A stretch of DNA of 64,000 bases from Xenophilus sp. E41 (GCF_003671765.1 NZ_QPIB01000012.1:619883-683882); one strand, 5' to 3'; positions 33,307-44,218 are shown, counted from the stretch's first letter. Numbers and translations: made by a program. Notes: generated by a model not told the origin, from the letters alone.

Positions 33307-34841
33307 CGCGCCGGCTGGTGCTGGTGCTCGGCGACCAGCTGAGCCTGCAGAACGTGGCCTTCGAGGGCTTCGACCCGGCGCACGACGCGGTGCTGATGGT
33401 CGAGGCACGCGAGGAATCGGAGCACGTGCCGAGCACGAAGATGCGCAGCGCGCTCTTCCTCTCGGCGATGCGGCATTTCGCCGAGCTGCTGCGCGAGCGT
33501 GGCTGGCCGCTCGACTACCTGCGCATCGGCACCCATGCCTTCGCCAGCATCGCCGACGCGCTGGCCGATGCGCTCGCGCGCCAGCGGCCCGACGCGGTGG
33601 TGATGACCGAGGCCGGCGAGTGGCGACTCGAACAGGCCATCGCCGCCACCTGCGCCCGGGCCGGCGTGCGCCTGGACCTGCGCGACGACCTGCACTTCAT
33701 GGCCTCGCGCGCCGAGTTCACCGACCATGCACGCGGCAAGACGCGGCTGGTGATGGAGGCCTTCTACCGCCGCATGCGCCAGCAGCACGGCGTGTTGCTC
33801 GATGCCGACGGCGGCCCCGCGGGCGGCCAGTGGAACTACGACCACGAGAACCGCGGCGCCTTCGGCCGCGCCGGCCCGGGCATGCTGCCGCGCCCGCCCT
33901 CCTTCGCGCCGGACGCGATCACGCGCGAGGTGCTGGCCGACGTGGAAACCCATTTCGGCGACCACTACGGCAGCGCCGAGGGCTTCGACTGGCCGGTCAC
34001 GCGCGAACAGGCGCTGCATGCGCTGGCGGCCTTCATGGCCGAGCGGCTGCAGGACTTCGGCCGCTTCCAGGATGCGATGTGGCAGGACGAGCCCTACCTG
34101 TACCACGGCCTGATCTCGTCCTCGCTCAACCTCAAGCTGCTCGATCCGCGCGAGGTGATCGCTGCCGCGGTGGCCGAGCACGAGGCCGGCCGCGCGCCCA
34201 TCGAGGCCGTCGAGGGCTTCGTGCGACAGATCCTGGGCTGGCGCGAGTTCATGCGCGGCGTCTACTGGTGGCGCATGCCCAAGCTCCTGCAGGCCAACGC
34301 GCTGCGGCACGAGGCACCGCTGCCGGGCTGGTACTGGAGCGGCGAGGTGCACATGAACTGCATGCGCCAGGCCATCGGCCAGACCCTGCGCACCGGCTAT
34401 GCGCACCACATCCAGCGGCTGATGGTCACGGGCAACTTCGCGCTCACCTTCGGCGTGGCGCCGGCGCAGGTGCACGCGTGGTACCTCGCGGTGTATGTCG
34501 ATGCGGTGGAGTGGGTGGAGGCGCCCAACACGCTGGGCATGTCGCTCTATGCCGACGGGGCCCGCTTCGTCACCAAGCCCTATGCGGCCGGCGGTGCCTA
34601 CATCCGGCGGATGAGCAACTACTGCGACGGCTGCCGGTACCGCCCGGGCGAACGCAGTGGCGAGGCGGCCTGCCCGATGACGGTGATGTACTGGGACTTC
34701 GTCGCGCGGCATGCGCGCATGCTCGAGGGCAATCCGCGCACGGTGATGATGGTGAAGAACCTGCAGCGCTTCGGTGCCGATGAGGTGGCCGCGCTGCGCC
34801 GCACGGCACAGCGCATGCGGGACGACCCGCAGGCGCTGTGA
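33303..34841 (+). CDS. FeS-type cryptochrome/photolyase (PhrB/CryB class)
   Basis: A 512-residue flavoprotein. The N-terminal Rossmann domain (LVLVLGDQLSLQN) is followed by a helical FAD domain with WREFMRGVYWWRMP, WSGEVHMNCMRQAIGQT and TGNFALTFGV. Four cysteines in MNC, CDGC and ACPM match the [4Fe-4S] ligands of prokaryotic (6-4) photolyases (FeS-BCP). It should repair (6-4) photoproducts or act as a blue-light receptor. The start overlaps the MFS stop by four bases. Confidence 0.92.
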   Translation: MTRRLVLVLGDQLSLQNVAFEGFDPAHDAVLMVEAREESEHVPSTKMRSALFLSAMRHFAELLRERGWPLDYLRIGTHAFASIADALADALARQRPDAVVMTEAGEWRLEQAIAATCARAGVRLDLRDDLHFMASRAEFTDHARGKTRLVMEAFYRRMRQQHGVLLDADGGPAGGQWNYDHENRGAFGRAGPGMLPRPPSFAPDAITREVLADVETHFGDHYGSAEGFDWPVTREQALHALAAFMAERLQDFGRFQDAMWQDEPYLYHGLISSSLNLKLLDPREVIAAAVAEHEAGRAPIEAVEGFVRQILGWREFMRGVYWWRMPKLLQANALRHEAPLPGWYWSGEVHMNCMRQAIGQTLRTGYAHHIQRLMVTGNFALTFGVAPAQVHAWYLAVYVDAVEWVEAPNTLGMSLYADGARFVTKPYAAGGAYIRRMSNYCDGCRYRPGERSGEAACPMTVMYWDFVARHARMLEGNPRTVMMVKNLQRFGADEVAALRRTAQRMRDDPQAL

Positions 34842-34856
34842 AACGACGGCTTCGGC

Positions 34857-35465
34857 TTACTTGATCAGGCCTTCGGCCTTCATCGCCGCCTGCACCGCCG
34901 GGCGCTGGCCGATGCGTTCGTGCCAGGCCAGCACGTTCGGGAAGGACGACAGGTCGACGCCGGTGGGCTTCGCCCAGTTGGTGACGGTGAACAGGTAGCC
35001 GTCGGCGACCGTGAAGTGCTCGCCCATCAGGAACTCGCGGCCCTCGAGCTGCTTGTCGAGCCACTGGTAGCGCGACTTGAGCTTGTCCTTCGAGATCGTC
35101 TTGGCTTCCTCGGGCATCGCCGGGTTGAACAGCGGGCTGAAGCTCTTGTGGATCTCGGTGCCGATGAAGGTCAGCCACTCCTGCAGGCGGTAGCGTTGCA
35201 GCGTGCCGGCGGCGGGCGCGAGGTTCTTGGTGGGGGCCAGGTCGGCGATGTACTGCACGATGGCCGGGCCTTCGCGCAGCGTGGTGCCGTCGTCCAGCTC
35301 GAGCAGCGGCACGTAGCCCAGCGGGTTGATGCCGTAGTAGTCGGTGCCGTCCTGGAGCTTGTGGCTCTTGGTGCTGGCCATCACGGGCTCGAAGGCCAGC
35401 CCGGCTTCCTGCAGCGCGATGTGGGGCGAAAGGGAACAGGCCCCAGGGGAGTAGTACAGCTTCAT
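34857..35465 (-). CDS. gstA: beta-class glutathione S-transferase
   Basis: A 202-residue cytosolic enzyme. The N-terminal thioredoxin fold has MKLYYSPGACSLSPHIAL with Cys10, the beta-class catalytic cysteine, followed by LREGPAIVQYIADL (GSH gamma-glutamyl contact). The helical C-terminal domain includes FTVADGYLFTVTNWA (N-capping box). It conjugates glutathione to electrophiles. ATG 35465 has AGAGAG upstream. Convergent with the photolyase gene, 15 bases apart. Confidence 0.92.
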   Translation of the reverse strand: MKLYYSPGACSLSPHIALQEAGLAFEPVMASTKSHKLQDGTDYYGINPLGYVPLLELDDGTTLREGPAIVQYIADLAPTKNLAPAAGTLQRYRLQEWLTFIGTEIHKSFSPLFNPAMPEEAKTISKDKLKSRYQWLDKQLEGREFLMGEHFTVADGYLFTVTNWAKPTGVDLSSFPNVLAWHERIGQRPAVQAAMKAEGLIK

Positions 35466-35743
35466 GGCGAGAGAGCTCCTTGTTCGTTGGATGCCGTCGA
35501 TGGGCGATGCGGGGATGCGAAGCCGGCCGGAACCGGCGTCCGCAGCGAATGTAGCCGTTCGCGCCGGCCCGTGCGCCGCGCCCGACAGCGCCGAGGACGC
35601 TGGCCTCAGGGCCGCGCGAGCTTGTCCTACGGAGCCATGCGAGCCGCGCCGTCCGGGGGCGCGGGGCCGCGTTTCTAAGCTCCGTGTCCTGGCAGCGAGG
35701 ACGCACTCTGCATATCCCGCAGCCCATTTCAAGGAGCTTCCAC

Positions 35744-35929
35744 ATGTTGAAGTACGCCATCATCTTCGCCCTGATCTCGCTGGTCGCCGGTGCGCTCGGC
35801 TTCGGCGGCGTCGCCGCGGGTGCTGCCGGCATCGCCAAGGTGCTGTTCGGCCTGTTCCTGCTGCTGGCCGTGGTCTTCCTGGTGCTGGCCGCACTGGGCA
35901 TCGGCGCCGCGCGCAAGGCGCTGGACTGA
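35744..35929 (+). CDS. UPF0391/DUF1328 small membrane protein
   Basis: A 61-residue protein with two hydrophobic helices ([32 protein letters not shown] and [16 protein letters not shown]), the complete DUF1328 family. It is often stress-induced, with unknown function. ATG 35744 follows AAGGAGC. Confidence 0.88.
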   Translation: MLKYAIIFALISLVAGALGFGGVAAGAAGIAKVLFGLFLLLAVVFLVLAALGIGAARKALD

Positions 35930-35931
35930 CC

Positions 35932-36117
35932 GTGCCTGCGACCGACACCGCTGCGCATCGCAGCCTGCGCTGGCCGCGCCGACGTTCGCTCGGCCAGTTG
36001 CTGCAGTCACCCGCGCACCAGGTGGTGCGGGTGCTGCACGTGACCCAGGCCAACTGGCAGCTGCCCGAGCGTCGCCGCACGCGTCGCGGGCCCATGCCCC
36101 TGCCGGCCTTCGCCTGA
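35932..36117 (+). CDS. possible small basic protein (61 aa)
   Basis: A GTG two bases after the DUF1328 stop opens a 61-codon frame rich in Arg (LRWPRRRSLGQLLQSPAHQ, LHVTQANWQLPERRRTRRG). There is no independent ribosome site, so expression would depend on coupling to the upstream gene. I do not recognise a family, and it may be chance in GC-rich DNA. Confidence 0.3.
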   Translation: MPATDTAAHRSLRWPRRRSLGQLLQSPAHQVVRVLHVTQANWQLPERRRTRRGPMPLPAFA

Positions 36118-36205
36118 GGGCGACCCGGCGACAACGTCTTCTCCTTTTTCTTTCCTCATCAATGTCTGACAGGGAGGCTGCGCAGCCCACGGCGCGCAGG
36201 CAGTC

Positions 36206-37129
36206 ATGCATGAATCGCACATCGATGCCGTCCTCGAATACAAGGTCACGGCGCCGGCGCACCTGCTGCTGAACATCGAGGCGGCGCACTGCGCGTCGCA
36301 GTCGATCGTCACCGAGTCGCTGGAGGTCGATCCTCCGGTGCCGCTTCATCACTACAGCGACGACAACAGCGGCAACCGCTTCGTGCGCTTCGATGCGGTG
36401 CCGGGGCCGCTCAGCATCCGCTACCGCGCCAGCGTGCAGCGTGCACCCGTGAGCCTGCCGGCCGAGTTGGCCGAGGCGCCGGTCAACCAGGTGCCCGATG
36501 CGCTCATGCACTACCTCATGCCCACACGCTACTGCGAGTCGGACGTGATGGCGCGCGCGGCGCAGCAGCTCTTCGGCGACCTGCCGCCGGGCATCGGCCG
36601 CGTGCAGGCGATCGTCGACTGGATCCACGACAGCCTGTGCTACCAGCCGGGCAGCAGCGACTCGACCACCACCGCGCAGGAGGTGTTCGTGGCGCGTGCC
36701 GGCGTGTGCCGCGACTTCGCGCACCTGGGCATCACCTTCTGCCGCGCACTGAACATTCCGGCGCGGCTGGTCGTGGGCTACGTGTGGTTCGACGAGCCGC
36801 CGCAGGATTTCCACGCCGTCTTCGAGGCCTGGATCGGCGGGCGCTGGGTGCTCTTCGACGCCACCCGCATGGCGCCGGTGGACCGCCTGGTGCGGGTGGG
36901 CACCGGCCGCGATGCCAAGGACGTCGCGTTCTGCACGATCTTCGGACCGGTGACGATGACCAAGAAGGAGATCGTGGTGCGCGAGAAGCAGAACGCGGCG
37001 ATCCCGCCGCCGCGCCCGCCGGAGCCCAGCGGCATCATCGTGGGCATCGAGAAGCCCGTGCCCGTGGCTGCCGGCACGTCGCCGGTGTGCGAGCCCCCGC
37101 CGGTGCAGACGGTGCCGCTGAGCGACTGA
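36206..37129 (+). CDS. transglutaminase-like cysteine protease family protein
   Basis: A 307-residue protein. An N-terminal beta domain (about 1-110) precedes a transglutaminase core with the triad Cys in ARAGVCRDFAH, His in DFHAVFEAWIGG and Asp in WVLFDATR. A Pro-rich C-terminal tail follows. Bacterial members act as proteases or transamidases; neighbours give no substrate clue. There is no signal peptide. The start MHESHIDAVLEYKV matches homologous beginnings, but the ribosome site is weak. Confidence 0.85.
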   Translation: MHESHIDAVLEYKVTAPAHLLLNIEAAHCASQSIVTESLEVDPPVPLHHYSDDNSGNRFVRFDAVPGPLSIRYRASVQRAPVSLPAELAEAPVNQVPDALMHYLMPTRYCESDVMARAAQQLFGDLPPGIGRVQAIVDWIHDSLCYQPGSSDSTTTAQEVFVARAGVCRDFAHLGITFCRALNIPARLVVGYVWFDEPPQDFHAVFEAWIGGRWVLFDATRMAPVDRLVRVGTGRDAKDVAFCTIFGPVTMTKKEIVVREKQNAAIPPPRPPEPSGIIVGIEKPVPVAAGTSPVCEPPPVQTVPLSD

Positions 37130-37146
37130 GCGCCACCACCCGCCGT

Positions 37147-37213
37147 CTGCTACGAAATTGATAGCTGCAGACGCAGTGCCGGCGGGCGCTGCAGCCCGAT
37201 TTCTTCCTCGAGT
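37147..37213 (+). repeat. short GCTAT/ATAGC intergenic element, copy 7
   Basis: GCTACGAAATTGATAGC at 37149-37165, then CCGGCGGGCGCTGCAGCCCGATTT and a CTCGAGTT tail. Between the transglutaminase gene and the mnmG promoter. Confidence 0.75.
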
Positions 37214-37229
37214 TCGGGATGCCCATATT

Positions 37230-37260
37230 TTGAGCAGGTGAGGGCAGGGGCGAATAAAAT
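37230..37260 (+). promoter_or_regulatory. candidate promoter for mnmG-rsmG
   Basis: TTGAGC (37230-37235), 19-base spacer, TAAAAT (37255-37260). The -10 matches 5 of 6 bases, but the spacer is long. A leader of about 80 bases would precede mnmG. Confidence 0.4.
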
Positions 37261-37348
37261 CGACGCCCTTTCCTCCTCCTGAACGACGCAGTGACGGCCG
37301 GCCACCCGCACGGGGCCGCCGCCGATCGGCCGCTGCGCGACCCTGACC

Positions 37349-39291
<1,943 letters not shown>

Positions 39292-39295
<4 letters not shown>

Positions 39296-39924
39296 CGATC
39301 GGGCTGGAGGAGGGCGCCCGCGCGCTGGGCCTGGCGCCGAGCGCACGGCAGATCGAGCAACTCGAGGCCTACGGCGCGCTGATCCTGAAGTGGAACAAGG
39401 TCTACAACCTCACGGCGCTGCGCGATGAGGCGAGCGTGCGCACGCACCATCTGCTTGACAGCCTGGCGGCCGTTGCGCCGCTGAACCGCCAGCAGCCCGG
39501 GCCGGGGCGACTGTTGGACGTGGGCTCGGGCGGTGGGCTGCCGGGCGTGGTCATCGCCATCCTGCGGCCCGACCTCGAAGTGCGATGCCTGGACGCCGTG
39601 GCCAAGAAGACCGCCTTCGTGAACCAGGTGGCGGCTGAGCTTCAGCTTCCGCACCTGAAGGGCCTGCACGCGCGCGTCGAATCGCTGACTGGCGCCTACG
39701 AGGTGGTGAGCTCCAGGGCCTTCGCTTCGCTGGCGGATTTCTTCCAGGGCTCGCGCCAGTTGCTGGCAGAGCAGGGCGTCTGGCTGGCCATGAAAGGCAA
39801 GGTGCCTCAGGACGAACTGGCCGCCCTCCCCAAAAGCGTGGACGTGTTTCACGTGGAACAACTGCATGTGCCTGGGCTCGATGCCGAGCGCTGCATCGTG
39901 TGGGCGCGCAGAAGCGACGGATGA
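39292..39924 (+). CDS. rsmG: 16S rRNA (guanine-527-N7)-methyltransferase RsmG (GidB)
   Basis: A 210-residue SAM methyltransferase. [16 protein letters not shown] opening ([17 protein letters not shown]), SAM loop [17 protein letters not shown] and the acidic residue in [17 protein letters not shown]. It methylates G527 of 16S rRNA; loss gives low-level streptomycin resistance in other bacteria. Coupled to mnmG by a 4-base overlap. A parS site lies near its 3' end (39845-39860). Confidence 0.95.
39845..39860. other. parS: parS centromere site 2 (inside rsmG)
   Basis: TGTTTCACGTGGAACA, the common parS variant with one arm changed (equivalent to TGTTCCACGTGAAACA on the other strand). 1.06 kb from site 1 and 0.8 kb before parA. 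Confidence 0.88.
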
Positions 39925-40014
39925 GCCGCTGCAGGGTGAGTTGGGCTGACTGGGTCACTCAGTACTGACTTAGACTCGTCGCCTTCCCTTTTCGGCCCAG
40001 CGCGGGCTTCTTCC

Positions 40015-40629
40015 ATGTTCGGCATCGCGGACTACGGCGCCTTTGTCGCCGCCATCATCGTCTTCCTGCTCATTCCCGGGCCAGGCAACCTGGCGCTGAT
40101 CACTTCGACCGGCAAGGGCGGTCTGCGCGGCGGGCTGGGTTCCACCCTCGGGGTGATCCTCGGCGACCAGGTGCTGATGTGGTCGGCGGTGGCCGGCGTG
40201 GCGGCCTTGCTGGCGGCGTACCCGACTGCTTTCCACCTGGTCCAGTGGCTGGGCGCCGCCTACCTGGCCTGGATGGGCTTCAAGATGCTGCGCGCCAAGC
40301 CGGGCGCCGGGCCGGTGCTGCAGATCCAGCCACGGCACTACCTGCGGCAATCGTTCCTGATCACCTTGCTGAACCCCAAGGCCATCGTGTTCTACATGGC
40401 CTTCTTCCCGCTCTTCATCGACCCGGCGCGGCACCAGGGCCTGCTGACCTTCGGGGTGATGGCCGCCACGGTGGCCGTCATCACGCTGGCCTACTGCCTC
40501 ACCTCGATCACGCTGACCCACTTCTTCGCCGAGCGCATTCGCGCCAATCCCAAGGTCTCGGGCGCGCTGGAGAAGATCGCCGGCACGCTGCTCGTGGGCT
40601 TCGGCATCAAGCTCGCATTGAGCCAGTGA
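40015..40629 (+). CDS. LysE-family amino acid exporter
   Basis: A 204-residue inner-membrane protein with about six spans. IPGPGNLALITSTGKGGLRGGLGSTLGVILGDQ carries the conserved PGPx motif, and LGAAYLAWMGFKMLRA and LLNPKAIVFYMAFFPLFID are LysE/RhtB signatures. It exports an amino acid or homoserine-type compound; the substrate is unknown. It sits between rsmG and parA, four bases before parA, so it probably belongs to the same transcript. Confidence 0.92.
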   Translation: MFGIADYGAFVAAIIVFLLIPGPGNLALITSTGKGGLRGGLGSTLGVILGDQVLMWSAVAGVAALLAAYPTAFHLVQWLGAAYLAWMGFKMLRAKPGAGPVLQIQPRHYLRQSFLITLLNPKAIVFYMAFFPLFIDPARHQGLLTFGVMAATVAVITLAYCLTSITLTHFFAERIRANPKVSGALEKIAGTLLVGFGIKLALSQ

Positions 40630-40633
40630 CCCC

Positions 40634-41518
40634 ATGGCCAAGATTTTCTGCATCGCCAATCAGAAGGGTGGGGTCGGCAAGACCACCACCACCGTGAACC
40701 TCGCCGCCGGGCTGGCCAGGGTCGGCCAGCGCGTGCTGATGATCGACCTCGACCCGCAGGGCAATGCCACGATGGGCTCGGGCGTCGACAAGCGCGAGGC
40801 CGAGCTCACGGTGTACGACGTGCTGCTCGAGTCCGCCTCGGTGGCCGAGGCGCGCATCCGCCCCGAAAAGCTGGTCGAAGCCGGCGCCGCCTACGATGTG
40901 CTGGCCGCCAACCGCGAGCTGGCGGGCGCCGAGGTGGAGATGGTCGCGCTCGACCGCCGCGAAAAGCGCCTGCGCACCGCGCTGGCCGGCGTGGGCGCCG
41001 AGTACGACTTCATCCTCATCGACTGCCCGCCCAGCCTGAGCCTGCTGACGCTCAACGGCCTGTGCGCGGCGCATGGCGTGATCGTGCCCATGCAGTGCGA
41101 GTACTTCGCGCTCGAGGGGCTCACGGACCTGGTCAACACCATCAAGCAGGTGCACGCCAACCTCAACAAGAACCTGCAGATCATCGGCCTGCTGCGCGTC
41201 ATGTTCGACCCGCGCATCACGCTGCAGCAGCAGGTGAGCGAGCAGCTCAAGGCGCACTTCGGCGATAAGGTCTTCGACACCGTGATCCCGCGCAACGTGC
41301 GCCTGGCCGAGGCGCCCAGCTACGGCCTGCCGGGCGTGGTGTTCGACCCCTCGGCGCGCGGCAGCCAGGCCTTCGTCGCCTTTGCCGAGGAGCTCGTCAA
41401 GAAGATGCCGCCCGCCAGCGCCTTCGCGCAGCCGGCCCCGCCCGTGGTGGCGCCGCCCGCCGTGATGCCGGCCACAGCCCCCGCGGCATCCGGGGTTTCG
41501 GATGAAAACAGCCTGTAA
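40634..41518 (+). CDS. parA: chromosome partitioning ATPase ParA
   Basis: A 294-residue Soj-type ATPase. The deviant Walker [17 protein letters not shown] is near residue 9, then MIDLDPQGNATMGSG, IDCPPSLSLLTLNGL and PMQCEYFALEGL. It forms ATP-dependent gradients on the nucleoid that move ParB-parS complexes. The last ~45 residues are Ala/Pro-rich and end in DENSL, which is encoded within an intergenic repeat. parB follows after one intervening gene. Confidence 0.95.
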   Translation: MAKIFCIANQKGGVGKTTTTVNLAAGLARVGQRVLMIDLDPQGNATMGSGVDKREAELTVYDVLLESASVAEARIRPEKLVEAGAAYDVLAANRELAGAEVEMVALDRREKRLRTALAGVGAEYDFILIDCPPSLSLLTLNGLCAAHGVIVPMQCEYFALEGLTDLVNTIKQVHANLNKNLQIIGLLRVMFDPRITLQQQVSEQLKAHFGDKVFDTVIPRNVRLAEAPSYGLPGVVFDPSARGSQAFVAFAEELVKKMPPASAFAQPAPPVVAPPAVMPATAPAASGVSDENSL

Positions 41519-41560
41519 CGCCCGTAGCGCTTGCGCGAGCAGCTATCAAAAGAATAGCAA
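41490..41560 (-). repeat. short GCTAT/ATAGC intergenic element, copy 8
   Basis: GCTATCAAAAGAATAGC at 41542-41558 with the GC-rich half and the GTTTCGGAT tail running back into parA, supplying its last codons (DENSL, stop). The ATG of the next gene (41561) begins two bases after the palindrome. Confidence 0.75.
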
Positions 41561-42124
41561 ATGAGCGCGACCGCTGAGGTTCTTCTGCTGCCCGGCTGGC
41601 AGAACAGCGGCCCCGGCCACTGGCAGACCTGCTGGGAAGCCCTGCACGGCGACCGGCGGGTGCAGCAGCACGACTGGATGCGGCCGCTGCGCGGCGACTG
41701 GTCGGCGCAGCTCGAGGAAGCGGTGCTCGCGGCCGCGGGCCCGGTCGTCTTCGCGGCCCACAGCATGGGCTGCCTGCTGGTGGCCGCGTGGGCTGCACAT
41801 TCACGCCACACCGACCGGGTCGCCGGCGCACTGCTGGTCGCGCCCGGCGACCTGGAGCGCGAGGACCTGCGCCAGCAGATCCCCGGCTGGGCGCCCATCG
41901 TGCGCCAGCGCCTGCCGTTTCCTTCGATCCTGGTCGGCTCGACCGACGATCCCTATTGCAGCGCCGAGCGTGCGCGCGGCCTGGCCAGCGACTGGGGCGC
42001 ACGCTTCGTCGACCTCGGCGCCCGCGGCCACGTCAACGCCGACTCGGGCCTGGGCGACTGGCCCGAGGGCCGCGCGCTGCTGCTCGAATTGATGAACCCC
42101 GTCTCCACGAAGACCACCCACTGA
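41561..42124 (+). CDS. RBBP9/YdeN-family serine hydrolase
   Basis: A 187-residue alpha/beta hydrolase. LLPGWQNSGPGHWQTCWE is the family opening. The nucleophile Ser lies in AAHSMGCLL, the Asp in STDDPYC, and the His in GHVNADSGLGDWPEG, where the GHxN motif is diagnostic. The substrate is unknown. It sits between parA and parB and overlaps parB (TGATG), so it is coupled to the partition genes. No Shine-Dalgarno site is visible; a repeat ends two bases before the ATG. Confidence 0.9.
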   Translation: MSATAEVLLLPGWQNSGPGHWQTCWEALHGDRRVQQHDWMRPLRGDWSAQLEEAVLAAAGPVVFAAHSMGCLLVAAWAAHSRHTDRVAGALLVAPGDLEREDLRQQIPGWAPIVRQRLPFPSILVGSTDDPYCSAERARGLASDWGARFVDLGARGHVNADSGLGDWPEGRALLLELMNPVSTKTTH

Positions 42125-43095
42125 TGGCCACCAAGAAACCCAAGGGCCTCGGCCGCGGACTCGAAGCCCTGCTCGGCCCCGCGGCGGGCACGTCGCGCGA
42201 CAGCGGCAACGACGACAACGAGGGCGCCGGCACGCCGGCCGCGCGCGACGGCAACCCGAGCACGCTGGCGCTCGACCAGATGGTCCCCGGCGTCTACCAG
42301 CCGCGCACCCGCATGGACGAGGGCGCGCTGTACGAACTGGCCGAGAGCATCAAGGCGCAGGGGATCATGCAACCGATCCTGGTGCGCCGGCTCGATGCCG
42401 ACCAGGCGGCGGCCAAGAACGCGCCCTTCGAGATCATCGCCGGCGAGCGGCGCTTCCGTGCTGCGAAGCTGGCCGGCCTGGCGGAGGTGCCGGTGCTGGT
42501 GCGCGACGTGCCCAACGAGGCCGCCGCGGCGATGTCGCTGATCGAGAACATCCAGCGCGAAGACCTCAACCCGCTCGAAGAAGCGCAGGGCCTGCAGCGG
42601 CTGGTGAACGAGTTCGGTCTCACGCACGAGGCGGCGGCGCAGGCCGTGGGCCGCTCGCGCAGCGCGGCCAGCAACCTGCTGCGCCTGCTCAACCTGGCCG
42701 AACCGGTGCAGGGCCTGCTGATGGCCGGCGACGTCGACATGGGCCATGCCCGCGCACTGCTGGCGCTGGACCGCGCGACGCAGATCACCGCCGCCAACCA
42801 GATCGTGGCCAAGAAGCTGTCGGTGCGCGAGGCCGAGTCGCTGGTCAAGAAGCTGGCGGCCGAGTTCAACCTCACGGCGCCCGCGCGGCGCGGCGGTGCC
42901 GCCGAGAAATCGCGCGACCTGCAGCGCGTGGAAGAAGAACTGGCCGACCTGCTGACGGCCGAGGTCGAGGTGCGCATCAAGAAGCGCAGCAAGCGTGGGG
43001 GCAAGGTGGAGGAGAGCGGCGAGCTCGCCATCCACTTCGGCTCGCTGGAGTCGCTCAACGGCATCATCGACCGGCTGCGCGGCGGTTCGGCCTGA
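42124..43095 (+). CDS. parB: chromosome partitioning protein ParB
   Basis: A 323-residue protein. The start KKPKGLGRGLEALLGP is the N-terminal segment that stimulates ParA. The ParB/Srx CTPase motif is seen in GERRFRAAKLAGL and MSLIENIQREDLNPLEEAQG, followed by the helix-turn-helix (EAAAQAVGRSRSAASNLLRLL) and a C-terminal dimerisation region. It binds the two parS sites upstream and spreads as a CTP clamp. The start overlaps the preceding hydrolase stop. Confidence 0.96.
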   Translation: MATKKPKGLGRGLEALLGPAAGTSRDSGNDDNEGAGTPAARDGNPSTLALDQMVPGVYQPRTRMDEGALYELAESIKAQGIMQPILVRRLDADQAAAKNAPFEIIAGERRFRAAKLAGLAEVPVLVRDVPNEAAAAMSLIENIQREDLNPLEEAQGLQRLVNEFGLTHEAAAQAVGRSRSAASNLLRLLNLAEPVQGLLMAGDVDMGHARALLALDRATQITAANQIVAKKLSVREAESLVKKLAAEFNLTAPARRGGAAEKSRDLQRVEEELADLLTAEVEVRIKKRSKRGGKVEESGELAIHFGSLESLNGIIDRLRGGSA

Positions 43096-43214
43096 AGGCG
43101 GCGTACGACCGAACGGCGCAGTGGCGTCGAGGTCTCCCCCGCCTTTTGATGAATGGTCACGCAATCGTTTCGCGATATCCTTGCCGATTGTTGCAACTTG
43201 TCAGAGCCACCCCT

Positions 43215-44108
43215 ATGACCTTCGCCAGAATTCCCCTCGCAGCCGCCTTGGTGGGCATGCTCGCACTCGCCGGTTGCCAGACGACGGACATGCAGATGGG
43301 CAGCCAGTCGGCCAAGACCGTGGCTACCGGCAGCGCCGCCGGCTCGGCTTCCGCCAACGCCAGCAGCGCGCTGGAACGCTGCGAATCGCCGCTGGGCACC
43401 GTCTCGCTGATCGAGAACCAGTCGGCCGGCTGGTACACCATCATCACCGGCGAGTACAAGCTGCCGCCCACCTCCACACTGCTGCGCCTGCTGATCCAGC
43501 AGTCCAACTGCTTCATCGTCGTCGAGCGCGGCGCGGCCGGCATGAACGCCATGAACCGCGAGCGGGCCATCATGCAGTCGGGCGAAATGCGCGCCGGCAG
43601 CAACTTCGGCAAGGGCCAGATGGTCGCATCCGACTACGGCATCTCGCCCGAGGTCATCATCAACAACAGCGACGCCGGCGGCATGGGCGCTGCGCTCGGC
43701 GGCATCATCAACCGCGGCCGCTACAGCAACGTGCTGGCCAATGTCGGCGGCAGTCTGCAGACCCGCGAAGCGAGCACCATGCTGACGCTGATCGACAACC
43801 GGTCGGGCGTGCAGATCGGCGTGTCGGAGGGCAGCGCCTCGAAGACCGATTTCGGCGGCTTCCTGGGCGTGGCTGGCGCCGATGCTGCGGGCCGCATCGG
43901 CGGCTACTCGCGCACGCCGCAGGGCAAGGTCATCGCCGCGGCCTTCATGGATTCGTACAACCAGCTCGTCGTCTCGCTGCGCAACTACAAGGCCCAGACC
44001 GTGCGCGGCCAGGGCCTGGGCGGCGGCGGCCGGCTGGGCGTGGATGGCGGTGCCGCACCGTCGCAGACCTACGTGCCGAGCGAACAGCCCACGCGTCGTC
44101 GTCGCTGA
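43215..44108 (+). CDS. CsgG/HfaB-like lipoprotein
   Basis: A 297-residue protein with signal peptide and lipobox LALAGC (Cys near residue 21). GEYKLPPTSTLLRLLIQQSNCFIVVERG resembles the CsgG/HfaB superfamily core (transport of curli or holdfast parts). Glycine-rich segments and a C-terminal RRRR follow. No curli or holdfast genes are near. ATG 43215 is chosen because the signal begins there. An intrinsic terminator follows. Confidence 0.8.
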   Translation: MTFARIPLAAALVGMLALAGCQTTDMQMGSQSAKTVATGSAAGSASANASSALERCESPLGTVSLIENQSAGWYTIITGEYKLPPTSTLLRLLIQQSNCFIVVERGAAGMNAMNRERAIMQSGEMRAGSNFGKGQMVASDYGISPEVIINNSDAGGMGAALGGIINRGRYSNVLANVGGSLQTREASTMLTLIDNRSGVQIGVSEGSASKTDFGGFLGVAGADAAGRIGGYSRTPQGKVIAAAFMDSYNQLVVSLRNYKAQTVRGQGLGGGGRLGVDGGAAPSQTYVPSEQPTRRRR

Positions 44109-44127
44109 GCCGGCACGCCCGCAAAGA

Positions 44128-44153
44128 AAAAGCCCGGCTCGCCGGGCTTTTTT
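44128..44153 (+). terminator. intrinsic terminator after the CsgG-like gene
   Basis: AGCCCGG-CTCG-CCGGGCT stem preceded by A-rich sequence and followed by TTTTT. Confidence 0.85.
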
Positions 44154-44157
44154 CATG

Positions 44158-44218
44158 GGCCGAATCGCGCCGGAACGCCCGGCGGGCGGGCGCCAGCAGC
44201 TATCGAATCGATAGCATC
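44158..44218 (-). repeat. short GCTAT/ATAGC intergenic element, copy 9
   Basis: GCTATCGAATCGATAGC at 44199-44215; CGCCCGGCGGGCGGGCGCCAG lies to its left. The stop of the D-lactate dehydrogenase gene (44219-44217) abuts it as TGATGCTATC, like copy 1. Confidence 0.7.

Noticed and set aside
44158..44218. A second terminator after the CsgG-like gene formed by CGCCCGGCGGGCGGGCGCC
   Set aside because: It is the GC-rich half of repeat copy 9 and has no T-run; the proper terminator is at 44128-44153.
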